64,000 nucleotides of DNA, taken from NCBI GenBank assembly GCA_963824195.1, contig CAWGOJ010000023.1, positions 67,041-131,040 of the forward strand, written 5' to 3'. Both the position numbers and the translations under genes were made by a program. Each line of letters opens with the position of its first letter. Within the stretch, counting starts at the first letter, position 1. Of the stretch, positions 33,995-42,496 are shown piece by piece. The DNA comes from Bog-473 sp963824195. Lineage in GTDB: Bacteria > Actinomycetota > Acidimicrobiia > Acidimicrobiales > RAAP-2. Below the pieces are notes generated by a model, which worked only from the letters and a program-made list of their open reading frames with translations, did not search any database and was not told the DNA's origin.

Positions 33995-35425
33995 TCAGGC
34001 CCGCACGACCTCGGGCACCGCCCCCCGCCAGTGCCCGAGCGTCACGACGAAGCGCGATCCCCCGTCGTAGTTGATGGGCGACTCCGCACGGACGCTGCCG
34101 TCCATGGCCGCGGCCAGCTCGGCCACGATGGCCAGGCCCAGCCCCGATCCCATCCGGCGGTTGGGCCCACGGTCGGCACGGTAGAACCGCTCGAACACCC
34201 GGGCCAGGTCGCCGTCGGCAATCCCTGGGCCGTCGTCGTCGACCGTGATCACACAGGCTCCGGACACGCGGTCGTCCGTCATCCCCACCGTCACCGTGGT
34301 CCGGGCGAACGTCATGGCGTTCTCGAGCAGATTGGCCAGCAGTTGGGCGAGCCGGTCCGGGTCGGCCGCCACCGGCAGTCGGGGCGCCGTAGCGACGCCG
34401 TCCGGGACTCCTCCGCCCTCGGACGGCACGCGCAGCACGATCTGCAGCCCGGACTTGGCCGCCGCCGGCAGGAACCCCTCCGCCGTCGTCGTGACCACCT
34501 CGGCCGCGTCGGTGGCGCGCATGGAGATCGACATCTGCCGCGCCTCGAGCTTGGTCAGGTCGAGCAGGTCGCCGACGAGGCGCTCCAGGCGGCGCGCCTC
34601 GGCGATGATCACATCGGCCGCCTGCCTGTCGTCCTCGATCGCCCCGTCCGCAATGGCCTCGGCAAACCCACGGATGGAGGTCAGCGGCGTGCGCAGGTCG
34701 TGCGACACCGACAACAGGAGGTGGCGCTCCCGGGCGCGGCTGTCCTCGAGCCTCTGGGCCATGTCGTTGATGGATCCGGCGAGCGACGTGAACTCGGGGT
34801 AGTCGCTGCGGCGGACCGGCACGCGGCTGGCCAGCTCACCCGACGCGATGCGCCCGGTCACCTCCATCGCCTCCACCAGCGGGCGGGCCATGCGGCGGCT
34901 CATCTGCCAGGCCACCAGCGCGGCGACGAGCAGCGCCGCCCCGCCGGCGATGATGAAGTAGCCCCAGCTGGGCCCGAGGTCACCGACGTCGCGGGTGAGG
35001 AGAATGGCGAACGTGCCACCCAGGCGCAGGGGCAGGCGCTCGCGCTCGGTCTGCGTCAGGGTGACGGGTGCCACGGCGTAGACAAGGCTGCCCGTCCGTC
35101 CTGACACCGTCTGCCCGGACTGGACCGCGGCCACGTCGATGTCCAGTGCCGTGGCATCGGATGGCAACGGAGTGACGATCTTGCCGAACCGATCGATCCG
35201 GACGATCTCGGCGTCCTCGAGCTTGAGCGTCCTCTGCACGACCCGCAGCGCCTCGAGCGACCGCGTCTCGCCCTTCGACGACGTGAGGGCGTTGGCCTCC
35301 GAGACCAGCTGCTCCTGCGCCTGGTTACGCGCCGCATTGCGAGTCAGGACGAGACTGCCGGCACCGGCGATCACCAGGACGACGGCGACCAGGCCGACCA
35401 TGGCCAGCATCAGGCGGCGGCGCAT
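33995..35425 (-). CDS. Sensor histidine kinase
   Basis: Residues 1-30 hold the first membrane segment, followed by an extracytoplasmic sensor region of about 140 residues, a second segment (YFIIAGGAALLVAALVAW), a HAMP linker, and the HisKA box LLLSVSHDLRTPLTSIRGF with phospho-acceptor H242. The HATPase domain has NLLENAMTF (N box), DDDGPGIADGD (G1) and GSGLGLAIVAELA (G2). It lies 3 bp downstream of its response regulator. The signal is unknown. Confidence 0.93.
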   Translation of the reverse strand: MRRRLMLAMVGLVAVVLVIAGAGSLVLTRNAARNQAQEQLVSEANALTSSKGETRSLEALRVVQRTLKLEDAEIVRIDRFGKIVTPLPSDATALDIDVAAVQSGQTVSGRTGSLVYAVAPVTLTQTERERLPLRLGGTFAILLTRDVGDLGPSWGYFIIAGGAALLVAALVAWQMSRRMARPLVEAMEVTGRIASGELASRVPVRRSDYPEFTSLAGSINDMAQRLEDSRARERHLLLSVSHDLRTPLTSIRGFAEAIADGAIEDDRQAADVIIAEARRLERLVGDLLDLTKLEARQMSISMRATDAAEVVTTTAEGFLPAAAKSGLQIVLRVPSEGGGVPDGVATAPRLPVAADPDRLAQLLANLLENAMTFARTTVTVGMTDDRVSGACVITVDDDGPGIADGDLARVFERFYRADRGPNRRMGSGLGLAIVAELAAAMDGSVRAESPINYDGGSRFVVTLGHWRGAVPEVVRA

Positions 35426-35428
35426 CGC

Positions 35429-36106
35429 TCAGCCGAACCGGTAGCCCACGCCCCACACCGTGGCGAGCGGGAGGTTGGAGCCGAGCTTCTTGCGCAGCTG
35501 GGCCACGTGGACGTCGACCGTACGCTCATCGCCGTACCAGTCGGTGCCCCAGACGCCGTCGAGCAGCTGCTGGCGCGAGAGGGCGAGGCCGACGTTGTTG
35601 GCCAGGAAGGCCAGCAGCTCGAACTCGCGGGTCGTGAGGGGGACGACCGCACCACCCCGGCGCGCCTCGCGGCGACGCAGGTCCACCTCGAGGTCGCCCA
35701 CGGTGACCACCTCCTGGGGCGCCGGGCCCTCCCGGGTCCGGCGCAGGATCGCCCGCACTCGCGCCACGAGCTCCCGGGGTGAGAAGGGCTTCACGAGGTA
35801 GTCGTCGGCACCCAGTTCGAGCCCCAAGATGCGGTCCACCTCGTCGTCCCGCGCCGTGAGGAACAGGACGGGCACGGAGCCGCGGGCGCGGATCTCGCGG
35901 CAGACGTCGAACCCGTCGTAGGCGCCCGGCAGCCCGACGTCGAGGATGACGATCCAGGGGTCCTCCCGCTTGAAGAGCTCCAGCCCCTTCTCACCGTCAC
36001 CGGCCAGCAATACGCGGAACCCCTCGCGGCGCAGGTAGAGGTCCACCAGATCGGCGATGTGCGGGTCGTCCTCGACGACGACGACCGTTCCGTTGTCGGC
36101 ACTCAC
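35429..36106 (-). CDS. OmpR/PhoB-family response regulator
   Basis: The receiver domain (1-125) has the acidic pair VVVEDDP, phospho-acceptor D56 in VILDVGLPG, Thr in LFLTARDD and Lys in DDYLVKPFSP. The C-terminal winged helix has TTREFELLAFLANN and the recognition region TVDVHVAQLRKKL. Together with the kinase downstream it forms a typical two-component system. Targets may include its own operon, since about 370 bp of free sequence lie upstream. Confidence 0.94.
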   Translation of the reverse strand: MSADNGTVVVVEDDPHIADLVDLYLRREGFRVLLAGDGEKGLELFKREDPWIVILDVGLPGAYDGFDVCREIRARGSVPVLFLTARDDEVDRILGLELGADDYLVKPFSPRELVARVRAILRRTREGPAPQEVVTVGDLEVDLRRREARRGGAVVPLTTREFELLAFLANNVGLALSRQQLLDGVWGTDWYGDERTVDVHVAQLRKKLGSNLPLATVWGVGYRFG

Positions 36107-36481
36107 GCACCTAGCCTGGCACCTCCCGCACCCCGAATTGCCGGAATGTGGCGATCCCTTACAGAACCCTCACGATTGTCGAAACATGCCGATCACCCCG
36201 GGGAGTCACGATGGTCTCACGGGCTCCTCCGGACGGAGGGCCCGACGACTGGGGCATCCATGTCGACCGCTCGCACGCATGTGATCCGCCTTGGCGCCGG
36301 CTCCCTGGCGGGCGCCGCCGTGCAGAAGGGTCGGTCCGACGGGCAGCAGATTCGCCAGGACCTCAGGGGCTCGGGCATCCGTGGCCGCTCCGCACCACGA
36401 CGACGTCGACCACAAGCAGCTGACCGGCGCGGTCCACCCGGCACCGGAAGCCGGCGCCGGGCGCCGCCGGTGCGACCGGGG
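36107..36481. other. 375-bp intergenic region
   Basis: It contains the promoter of the two-component operon near 36107-36200 and the probable terminator of the aldehyde dehydrogenase at 36441-36473. Short open frames exist but lack family features. The region around 36296-36320 is rich in GGCGCC-type inverted repeats. Confidence 0.4.
36441..36473 (-). terminator. Nested GC-rich hairpin after aldehyde dehydrogenase
   Basis: An outer stem GCACCGG/CCGGTGC encloses an inner stem CGGCGCC/GGCGCCG, 9 bp past the stop at 36482. There is no T-tract, so this is a likely but not certain terminator. Confidence 0.5.
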
Positions 36482-37927
36482 CTAGCTGAGCAGCGACGCC
36501 GTGTTGAGGTTCAGGCCGTCCGGCGCCTTGGAGCGGTGCACGACCTGGAACTCGGAGAACTCGGCCAGACCCCAGGGGCCGTTCTCCACCCCGATGCCGC
36601 TCCACTTGAAGCCGCCGAAGGGCTGCTCGGGCGAAAGCGCCAGGTGCGTGTTCACCCAGGCCGTCCCGCACTCGAGCTGGGCGGCCACGGCGGCGGCCCG
36701 GTCGGTGTCGGCACCCCACACCGAGCCCGACAGCCCGAAGTGGGTGGCGTTGGCCCGGTCGATGGCGTCGCCCAGGTCTCGATACGGCACCACCGGCAGT
36801 GCGGGGCCGAACTGCTCCTCGTCGACGATCCTGGTCCCGTCGGAGAGCCCAGTGAGGATGGTGGGCTCGAAGAAGTAGCCGGGGCCCTCCATGGCCTTGC
36901 CGCCCGTCACTGCCGTCGCACCGTGCGACAGAGCGTCGGCCACCAGCTCCTTGACCCGCTCGTACTGTGGCGCATTGTTGATGGGCCCGAGCTTCACGCC
37001 CTCCTCGGTGCCCTCGCCGACCTTGATGGAGCGGGCGTGGGCCGCCAGGCCCTCGACGACGTCGTCGTAGAGAGCCTCGGGGACGTACACCCGCTTGACG
37101 GCCGAGCACACCTGGCCGTTGTTCATGAACGCTCCCGCGAAGATCGCCGAGGCCACCACGGCCGGGTCGGCGTCGTCGAGCACGATCGCTGGGTCGTTGC
37201 CCCCGAGCTCGAGCGTCACCCGCTTGAGGTCCGGCGCGGCAGACAACGCGACCTTCTTGCCGGTCTCGACCGAGCCGGTGAAACTGACCTTGCGCGGCAC
37301 GGGGTGCGCGGTCATCCAGGCGCCGAGCTCGTCCCCGCCGCTCACGATGTTGACCACACCGGGCGGGAACACGTCGCGCAGCAGCTCGCCGACCTTGAGC
37401 GTGGTCAGTGGCGTATAGGGCGACGGCTTGAGGACCAGCGTGTTGCCGGCGAGGAGCGCGGGCGCGATCTTCCAGAACGCGAGCGTCAGCGGGAAGTTCC
37501 ACGGCGTGATGGCGGCCACGACGCCCAACGGCCGCCGTGCCAGCTCCACGTAGGCGGTGTCGTCGTCCTGGATGATCTGGGGCGCCATCTCGAGGTTGGC
37601 GAAGTACTGGCTCCAGATCGCGGCGGCGAAGACCTCGACCCCGGCGTCGGCCAGCGGCTTGCCCTGCTCGGCGGTGAGGATCGGCGCCAGGACCTCCCCT
37701 GACGCGAGCATGACGTCGGCGGCGCGCAGCAGGGTGCCCCGCCGGGCCGCCTCGTCAGCCTTCCAATCGCGCGCCGCCTTGGCCGCGGCATCGAAGGCCG
37801 CATCGAGCTGCTGGCGGGTGCACTCGGGGGCCTGGGCGAACACCTCGCCGGTGGCCGGGTTCCGGACGCCGAAGGTGGCCTCGGTCGGTGCGGCTTCCCC
37901 CGCGACGGTCATGACGAACTCGGACAT
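36482..37927 (-). CDS. NAD(P)-dependent aldehyde dehydrogenase
   Basis: The ATG at 37927 is fixed by GAGGAG with 4-nt spacing and gives 481 residues, the usual length. Catalytic residues are visible: C274 in NNGQVCSAVKR and E240 in VTLELGGND, plus the cofactor-binding VSFTGSVETGKK and the N in ITPWNFPLTL. It oxidises an aldehyde to an acid. The flavin amine oxidase just across the TetR gene would produce aldehydes, so the two probably act in one amine-degradation route. Confidence 0.93.
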   Translation of the reverse strand: MSEFVMTVAGEAAPTEATFGVRNPATGEVFAQAPECTRQQLDAAFDAAAKAARDWKADEAARRGTLLRAADVMLASGEVLAPILTAEQGKPLADAGVEVFAAAIWSQYFANLEMAPQIIQDDDTAYVELARRPLGVVAAITPWNFPLTLAFWKIAPALLAGNTLVLKPSPYTPLTTLKVGELLRDVFPPGVVNIVSGGDELGAWMTAHPVPRKVSFTGSVETGKKVALSAAPDLKRVTLELGGNDPAIVLDDADPAVVASAIFAGAFMNNGQVCSAVKRVYVPEALYDDVVEGLAAHARSIKVGEGTEEGVKLGPINNAPQYERVKELVADALSHGATAVTGGKAMEGPGYFFEPTILTGLSDGTRIVDEEQFGPALPVVPYRDLGDAIDRANATHFGLSGSVWGADTDRAAAVAAQLECGTAWVNTHLALSPEQPFGGFKWSGIGVENGPWGLAEFSEFQVVHRSKAPDGLNLNTASLLS

Positions 37928-38050
37928 GGTGCTCCTCGGCTGTGTGCTCTGGGAGGGCTCCCCCGTCCCCGGCCGGACTTCGGTCCCTGTGATCCTCCCA
38001 CCTGGGCGGCCCGGGCTCAATGGGAATGGCGGGCGACCCTCAACGGATCG

Positions 38051-38662
38051 TCAACCGAACAGCTTCGTGAGGAACTGGTCCACCGTCGCCACGACCCGGC
38101 GGCGCAGCGCCTGGTCCGTGGGTGCGGCGGCGACGAGTCCGGCCGCCTCGTTGAGGAAGCCGAGCAGCAGGGCGGCGGCCACCTCTGGATCCCCCGGCAC
38201 CGTGATCCCCTCCTCGTGCGCCCGGGCGAAGACCTCGGCCAGGAGGGGGGCGCAAGCGACTGCGTCGAGCTGCCGGCAGGCCTCCAGCCCGAGCACCGCC
38301 GGTGCGTCCGCCAGGATCCGGGCCACGGTGGGGTCGGCGCAGGCATCCATGTAGGCGCGGCAGCCCCGGTGCAGCTGGTCGCGCACGCCGGATCCCCCGA
38401 GCGCCGCGGCGACCACGCGTTCCACCAGCTCCGCCTCGAGCTCCTCGACCACGGCGGCCGCCACCTCGGTCTTCGAAGCGAAGTGGTGGTAGAGCGCGCC
38501 CCTGGTCACCCCGGCCCGCTCGGCGATCTCCTCCCGGCCGCTCTCCGCGAACCCCTTCTCGGCGAAGAGCGCCCGCGCCGCCTTCAGCAGGGCCGCCCGC
38601 GTGCGGGCCGACCGCACGGCCTGGGTCTGGCGCGGCGTGCGGGCCGCTGTGGTCGTGGCCAC
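38051..38662 (-). CDS. TetR-family transcriptional regulator
   Basis: The helix-turn-helix is typical: FAESGREEIAERAGVTRGALYHHFASK at about residues 35-60, followed by an all-helical ligand domain. A GTG at 38662, preceded by GGAGGAGGTGG, is preferred over the upstream ATG at 38704 because it leaves the palindrome at 38686-38706 outside the gene; this gives 203 residues. It is divergent from the amine oxidase gene and likely represses it and itself. Confidence 0.88.
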   Translation of the reverse strand: MATTTAARTPRQTQAVRSARTRAALLKAARALFAEKGFAESGREEIAERAGVTRGALYHHFASKTEVAAAVVEELEAELVERVVAAALGGSGVRDQLHRGCRAYMDACADPTVARILADAPAVLGLEACRQLDAVACAPLLAEVFARAHEEGITVPGDPEVAAALLLGFLNEAAGLVAAAPTDQALRRRVVATVDQFLTKLFG

Positions 38663-38685
38663 CGCTCCACCTCCTCCGGACATGT

Positions 38686-38706
38686 ACATGCGGGCCGCAC
38701 GCATGT
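38686..38706. promoter_or_regulatory. Probable TetR operator
   Basis: ACATGCG, 7-nt spacer GGCCGCA, CGCATGT: a perfect 7+7 inverted repeat of 21 bp in the 74-bp gap between the divergent tetR and amine oxidase starts. Size and position fit a TetR dimer site. A second overlapping palindrome, CATGTACATG, lies at 38681-38690. Confidence 0.65.
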
Positions 38707-38736
38707 TACCCTCACCCCGACCGAGGAGGTGCGCCC

Positions 38737-40140
38737 ATGAGCACGACCGGCGGGGGCTCGAGGACCGGGGGGACGCCGGCCCCCGCCCGACGGGAGGCCG
38801 ACGTCTGCGTCGTCGGGGCCGGCCTGGCCGGGCTCACGGCGGCCCGCCGCCTCTCGGAGGCGGGCCGGTCCGTGATCGTCCTCGAGGCGCGTGAGCGGGT
38901 GGGGGGACGCGTGTGGACCCGGACCGCCCGCAGTGGGGTGCCGGTCGACATGGGCGCCTGCTTCATCGGCCCGCACCACGACCGCATGCACACGCTGGCC
39001 ACGGAGATGGGCGTGGCCACGTTCCCGACCTTCGTGGCGGGGGACAACGTGCTGGCCACGGGCGGGAAGGTCCGTCGCTACCGGGGCGACATCCCGCGCA
39101 TCAGCCCGGTGGCGCTCCTCAGCGCGGCCCAGGCCATCGCCCGCATGAACGCCATGGCGAAGAAGGTCCCCGTCGACGCACCATGGGACGCGCCGAAGGC
39201 AGCCGAGTGGGACGCGCTCTCGGTGCGGGCGTGGCTGAGCGCGGCCCGTGTACCGACGCGGTTGGCCCGGGACCTGGTGGAGGCGACGGTGCGCGCCTGC
39301 TTCGCCTCCGACCTCTCCGAGGTCTCGCTGCTCAACTGGCTGTTCCTCGTCCGCTCCGCGGGCGGGATCGAGTCGCTGATGAACATCGCGGGCGGCTACC
39401 AGGACGCACAGTTCGAGGGCGGCGTGGGGCGGGTCCCCGACGCCATGGCGGCGGCGCTGGGCGACGCCGTCGTGCTGGGTACGCCGGTGACGGCGGTCAC
39501 CCAGTGTGCCGACCGGGTCGAGGTGGCGGGCGCCGGCGTCACGGTGACGGCCCGGCGCGCCGTCCTCGCCCTGCCCCGCGCCCTGGTGGCCGGCATCCGC
39601 TTCGACCCCGTCCTGCCGGCCGATCACGCCCTCCTCGTCCATCAGGTGCCGGCCGGCACCGAGGTCAAGATGGTGGCGATCTACGACGAGCCGTTCTGGC
39701 GCCACGACGGCGTCTCCGGGGCCACGGTGGCCACCGACGACGACATCGAGGTGACCCTCGACACCTGCCAACCGGCCCACGCCCAGGGCGTCATCGCCGG
39801 GTACTGCGCGGGGCCGCGCGCCCGTGCCCTCTCCGCGCTGGGCGAGGCCGACCGCCGCAGCGTCTTCCTGCGGATGCTCACAGCGCGGCTGGGGCCCAAG
39901 GCGGCGTCACCCGTCGAGGTGCTCGAGCAGAACTGGGCCGAGGAGCAATGGACACGCGGCTGCTCCATGGGCCACTTCCCCACGGGCACGCTGACCCAGT
40001 ACGGGCGACGGTTGCGCGAGCCCGTGGGTCGCCTGCACTGGGCCGGCACCGAGACCGCCTCGACGTCGTACGGGGCGATGGACGGCGCGGTGCGCTCGGG
40101 CGAGCGCACCTGCGAGGAGATCTTGCAGGCGCAGGCTTGA
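38737..40140 (+). CDS. Flavin-containing monoamine oxidase family protein
   Basis: The ATG at 38737 follows GAGGAGG. The 467-residue product has the FAD motif CVVGAGLAGLTAARRL, the second motif ERVGGRVWTR, and the C-terminal flavin-contacting block LHWAGTETASTSYGAMDGAV. Family members oxidise amines to aldehydes with H2O2 release. There is no signal peptide. Divergence from a TetR gene and proximity to an aldehyde dehydrogenase suggest an inducible amine-use module. It is convergent with the next gene, 7 bp apart. Confidence 0.92.
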   Translation: MSTTGGGSRTGGTPAPARREADVCVVGAGLAGLTAARRLSEAGRSVIVLEARERVGGRVWTRTARSGVPVDMGACFIGPHHDRMHTLATEMGVATFPTFVAGDNVLATGGKVRRYRGDIPRISPVALLSAAQAIARMNAMAKKVPVDAPWDAPKAAEWDALSVRAWLSAARVPTRLARDLVEATVRACFASDLSEVSLLNWLFLVRSAGGIESLMNIAGGYQDAQFEGGVGRVPDAMAAALGDAVVLGTPVTAVTQCADRVEVAGAGVTVTARRAVLALPRALVAGIRFDPVLPADHALLVHQVPAGTEVKMVAIYDEPFWRHDGVSGATVATDDDIEVTLDTCQPAHAQGVIAGYCAGPRARALSALGEADRRSVFLRMLTARLGPKAASPVEVLEQNWAEEQWTRGCSMGHFPTGTLTQYGRRLREPVGRLHWAGTETASTSYGAMDGAVRSGERTCEEILQAQA

Positions 40141-40147
40141 GGAGGGC

Positions 40148-40999
40148 TTACGCGCTCATGCCCTCCGGGCGCGGTCCCGGGCCCGAGCCCACGCCGAGCT
40201 TCTCTCGGAAGAAGGCGAGTGTCTGGTCGAGCGCCGCCCTGGTCGGCGCGCCCTCCTCGTCCACCAGGTGCTCGGTGAGGACCGAGTGCGCGTTCTTCGG
40301 GTGCCCGTAGGGGTTCCCCGGCGCCGAGTCGATCTCCACAGCGATGAACGCGTCGCCGAGCTCGCGGCGCAGCGTCTCGAAGCGCTCCTCGAAACAGAAG
40401 GGGTCGTTCGTGAAGCGCAGGCCCAGGACGCAGGTGCCCGCCGCCGTACGCTCCTTGACGCGGGCCAGGTCGGCGTCGGAGATCCCGACATCCGCCTTGA
40501 ACTTCTTGGTGATCGGGAACGGCAGTGAGGGCTGGCTCAGCACGGGCGCCAGCACGACGTCGTCGACCATCATCGCCAGGGCGAAGCCGCCGGTGAAGCA
40601 CATGCCGACGACGCCGACACCCAGGCCGCCGCAGCGCCCGTGCTCGGCGGCGGCAAGCGTGCGCAACCAGACGGTCACCGGGCTCGTCCTCTTGAGCGCG
40701 AACGCGGAGAACTCCCGCGAGATGCAGGCCGGCCCGATCGACCCGAGGGCGTACCCGCCCGACGGCGGGCGGCCCGGCTGGCCGAACAGGCTCGGCAGCA
40801 CGGCGGTGCACCCCGCCGCGGCCACCCGGCGGCCGAACTCGGCCACGCGCGGGGTGATGCCCGGGATCTCGCTGATGACGATCACCGCCGGGCCGGTACC
40901 CATGCGGTAGACGTCACGCCGCTTGCCGTCCGCCTCGAAGGACTCTTTGGTGAATCCCTCGAGCGCGGCCTCCCACCTGCCCACATCGCCGGTCGCCAT
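40148..40999 (-). CDS. Dienelactone hydrolase family protein
   Basis: Alpha/beta hydrolase of 283 residues with the nucleophile elbow GVVGMCFTGGFAL, where C134 replaces Ser as in dienelactone hydrolases. VIVISEIPGITPRV is the N-terminal oxyanion region, and YGHPKNAHSVL provides the late catalytic His. Members hydrolyse dienelactones or related esters. The ATG at 40999 has only 24 bp to the divergent thiolase-like gene. Confidence 0.85.
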   Translation of the reverse strand: MATGDVGRWEAALEGFTKESFEADGKRRDVYRMGTGPAVIVISEIPGITPRVAEFGRRVAAAGCTAVLPSLFGQPGRPPSGGYALGSIGPACISREFSAFALKRTSPVTVWLRTLAAAEHGRCGGLGVGVVGMCFTGGFALAMMVDDVVLAPVLSQPSLPFPITKKFKADVGISDADLARVKERTAAGTCVLGLRFTNDPFCFEERFETLRRELGDAFIAVEIDSAPGNPYGHPKNAHSVLTEHLVDEEGAPTRAALDQTLAFFREKLGVGSGPGPRPEGMSA

Positions 41000-41023
41000 G
41001 GCCGGACCGTAGCATCGGGCGTC

Positions 41024-42496
41024 GTGGCCGGCCCCAAGATCCCCCTCGACCCGCGCCTGCCCGTCCTGGTCGGTCTCGGGGCGGCGAGCGACGCTGCGCC
41101 GGTGGTCGACCTCATGACCGAGGCCGTGCACGCCGCGGCGGAGGACGCCGGAGCACCGGGACTGCTCGGCGCGGTCGGTTGCCTCGCGGTTCCCCAGGGC
41201 ACGTGGTCCCTCACCGACCCGGCGCGCACGGTGGCCCGGCGCATCGGGTCGCCCCGGGCGCGCACGCTCCGCTTCGACGTCGGGGTCTCGCAGCAGGAGA
41301 TGATCAACCACACGCTGGCGGCCGTCGCGGCGGGCGAGCACGACACGGTCGTCGTCGTCGGCGGCGAGGCGCGGCGATGGCACCGCGGCGGAGGCACGGA
41401 GACGGACCTCGAGCGCGAGCCGCCCGACCAGGTCGTGACGCGCTCGCCGGACCTCGTGGCCCCCATTGAGGTGGCGGCCGGCATCGTCCTGCCGCCCGTG
41501 CAGCAGTACGCGCTCATTGAGAACGCGCTGGCCGCGGCGCGACGGCTCACGCCGGACGAGCAGCGCGACGAGATCGCGACGCTCTGGGAGCGCTTCAACG
41601 TCGTGGCGCGCCACAATCCCGACGCCGCGTTCGGAGCGCCACGCACCGCGGACGAGATCGCCACGCCCGGCCCGCGCAACCGCCCGCTCGCGCACCCCTA
41701 CAACGTCTGGCACGCCAGCCAGTGGACGGTGGACCAGTCGTCGGCGCTCGTGATCTGCTCCGCCGAGCGCGCCGCCGAGGCCGGCGTGCCGCCGGACCGG
41801 TGGCTCTTCCCCCACGCGGCCCTGCACTGCTCGGAGGCCGTCACGCTGACCGCCCGGCACGAGCTCTCCGCCTGGCCCGCCATGGCCGTGTTGGGCCGTG
41901 CCGCCGAGCACCACACCGGCCGACCGCTGCGCGAGCTCGGGCTCGCCGAGGTCTACTCGTGTTTCCCCGCCGCGGTGCGGGTGCAGCAGCGTGAGCTCGG
42001 GCTCGACCCCGCCGGCACGCCCACCCTCACCGGCGGCATGACCTTCGCCGGCGGCCCGTTCAACCATTTCGTCCTGCAGTCGCTGCTGACGCTCGGCCGG
42101 AGGCTGCGCGACGAGCCGGCCGAGCTGGGCCTGATCACCACCGTCTCGGGGATGCTCTCCAAGCCCGGCCTCGCGCTCTGGTCGGCCTCGCCGCCCGCCT
42201 CAGGCCGGGCGCCGCTCCTGGCCGACCTGGCCGACGAGGCGGTCGCGGCCACCGAGGTCGTCCCGGTCGTCGAAATCCCACCCTGGGCTCCGACGCCGGC
42301 CACCGTGGCCTCCTTCACCGTCACCTACGGCGGGGCCGAGGGGCGCGAGCCGGTCCGCACGGCGATCGTGGCGGACCTGCCCGATGGGGTCCGCACCGCC
42401 GCCACCTGCGAAGATGCAGAGACCGCCCGCCTCGCCGTGGCCGAGGGCCTCATCGGGCGCGCGGTCGAGGTGAAGGACACGACATTCAGCCTGTGA
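41024..42496 (+). CDS. Thiolase-like (SCP2-type) protein lacking the usual catalytic cysteine
   Basis: The 490-residue product has thiolase-fold features: AVGCLAVPQGTWSLTDPARTV, AAVAAGEHDTVVVVGGEA, LAEVYSCFPAAVRV and GGPFNHFVLQSL. At the position of the CxSG nucleophile it reads VGVSQQEMINHTL, so the classical Cys is absent. Residues after about 410 form a separate beta-rich tail resembling an OB-type (DUF35-like) domain. It may be a non-classical acyl-CoA enzyme. Its stop overlaps the cydD start by 4 bp. The GTG at 41024 is the likely start. Confidence 0.78.
   Translation: MAGPKIPLDPRLPVLVGLGAASDAAPVVDLMTEAVHAAAEDAGAPGLLGAVGCLAVPQGTWSLTDPARTVARRIGSPRARTLRFDVGVSQQEMINHTLAAVAAGEHDTVVVVGGEARRWHRGGGTETDLEREPPDQVVTRSPDLVAPIEVAAGIVLPPVQQYALIENALAAARRLTPDEQRDEIATLWERFNVVARHNPDAAFGAPRTADEIATPGPRNRPLAHPYNVWHASQWTVDQSSALVICSAERAAEAGVPPDRWLFPHAALHCSEAVTLTARHELSAWPAMAVLGRAAEHHTGRPLRELGLAEVYSCFPAAVRVQQRELGLDPAGTPTLTGGMTFAGGPFNHFVLQSLLTLGRRLRDEPAELGLITTVSGMLSKPGLALWSASPPASGRAPLLADLADEAVAATEVVPVVEIPPWAPTPATVASFTVTYGGAEGREPVRTAIVADLPDGVRTAATCEDAETARLAVAEGLIGRAVEVKDTTFSL

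Noticed and set aside
36059..37702. Plus-strand open frame of about 547 codons
   Set aside because: It lies opposite a clear aldehyde dehydrogenase with both catalytic residues and a fixed start; the composition is Arg/Gly/His-rich shadow.
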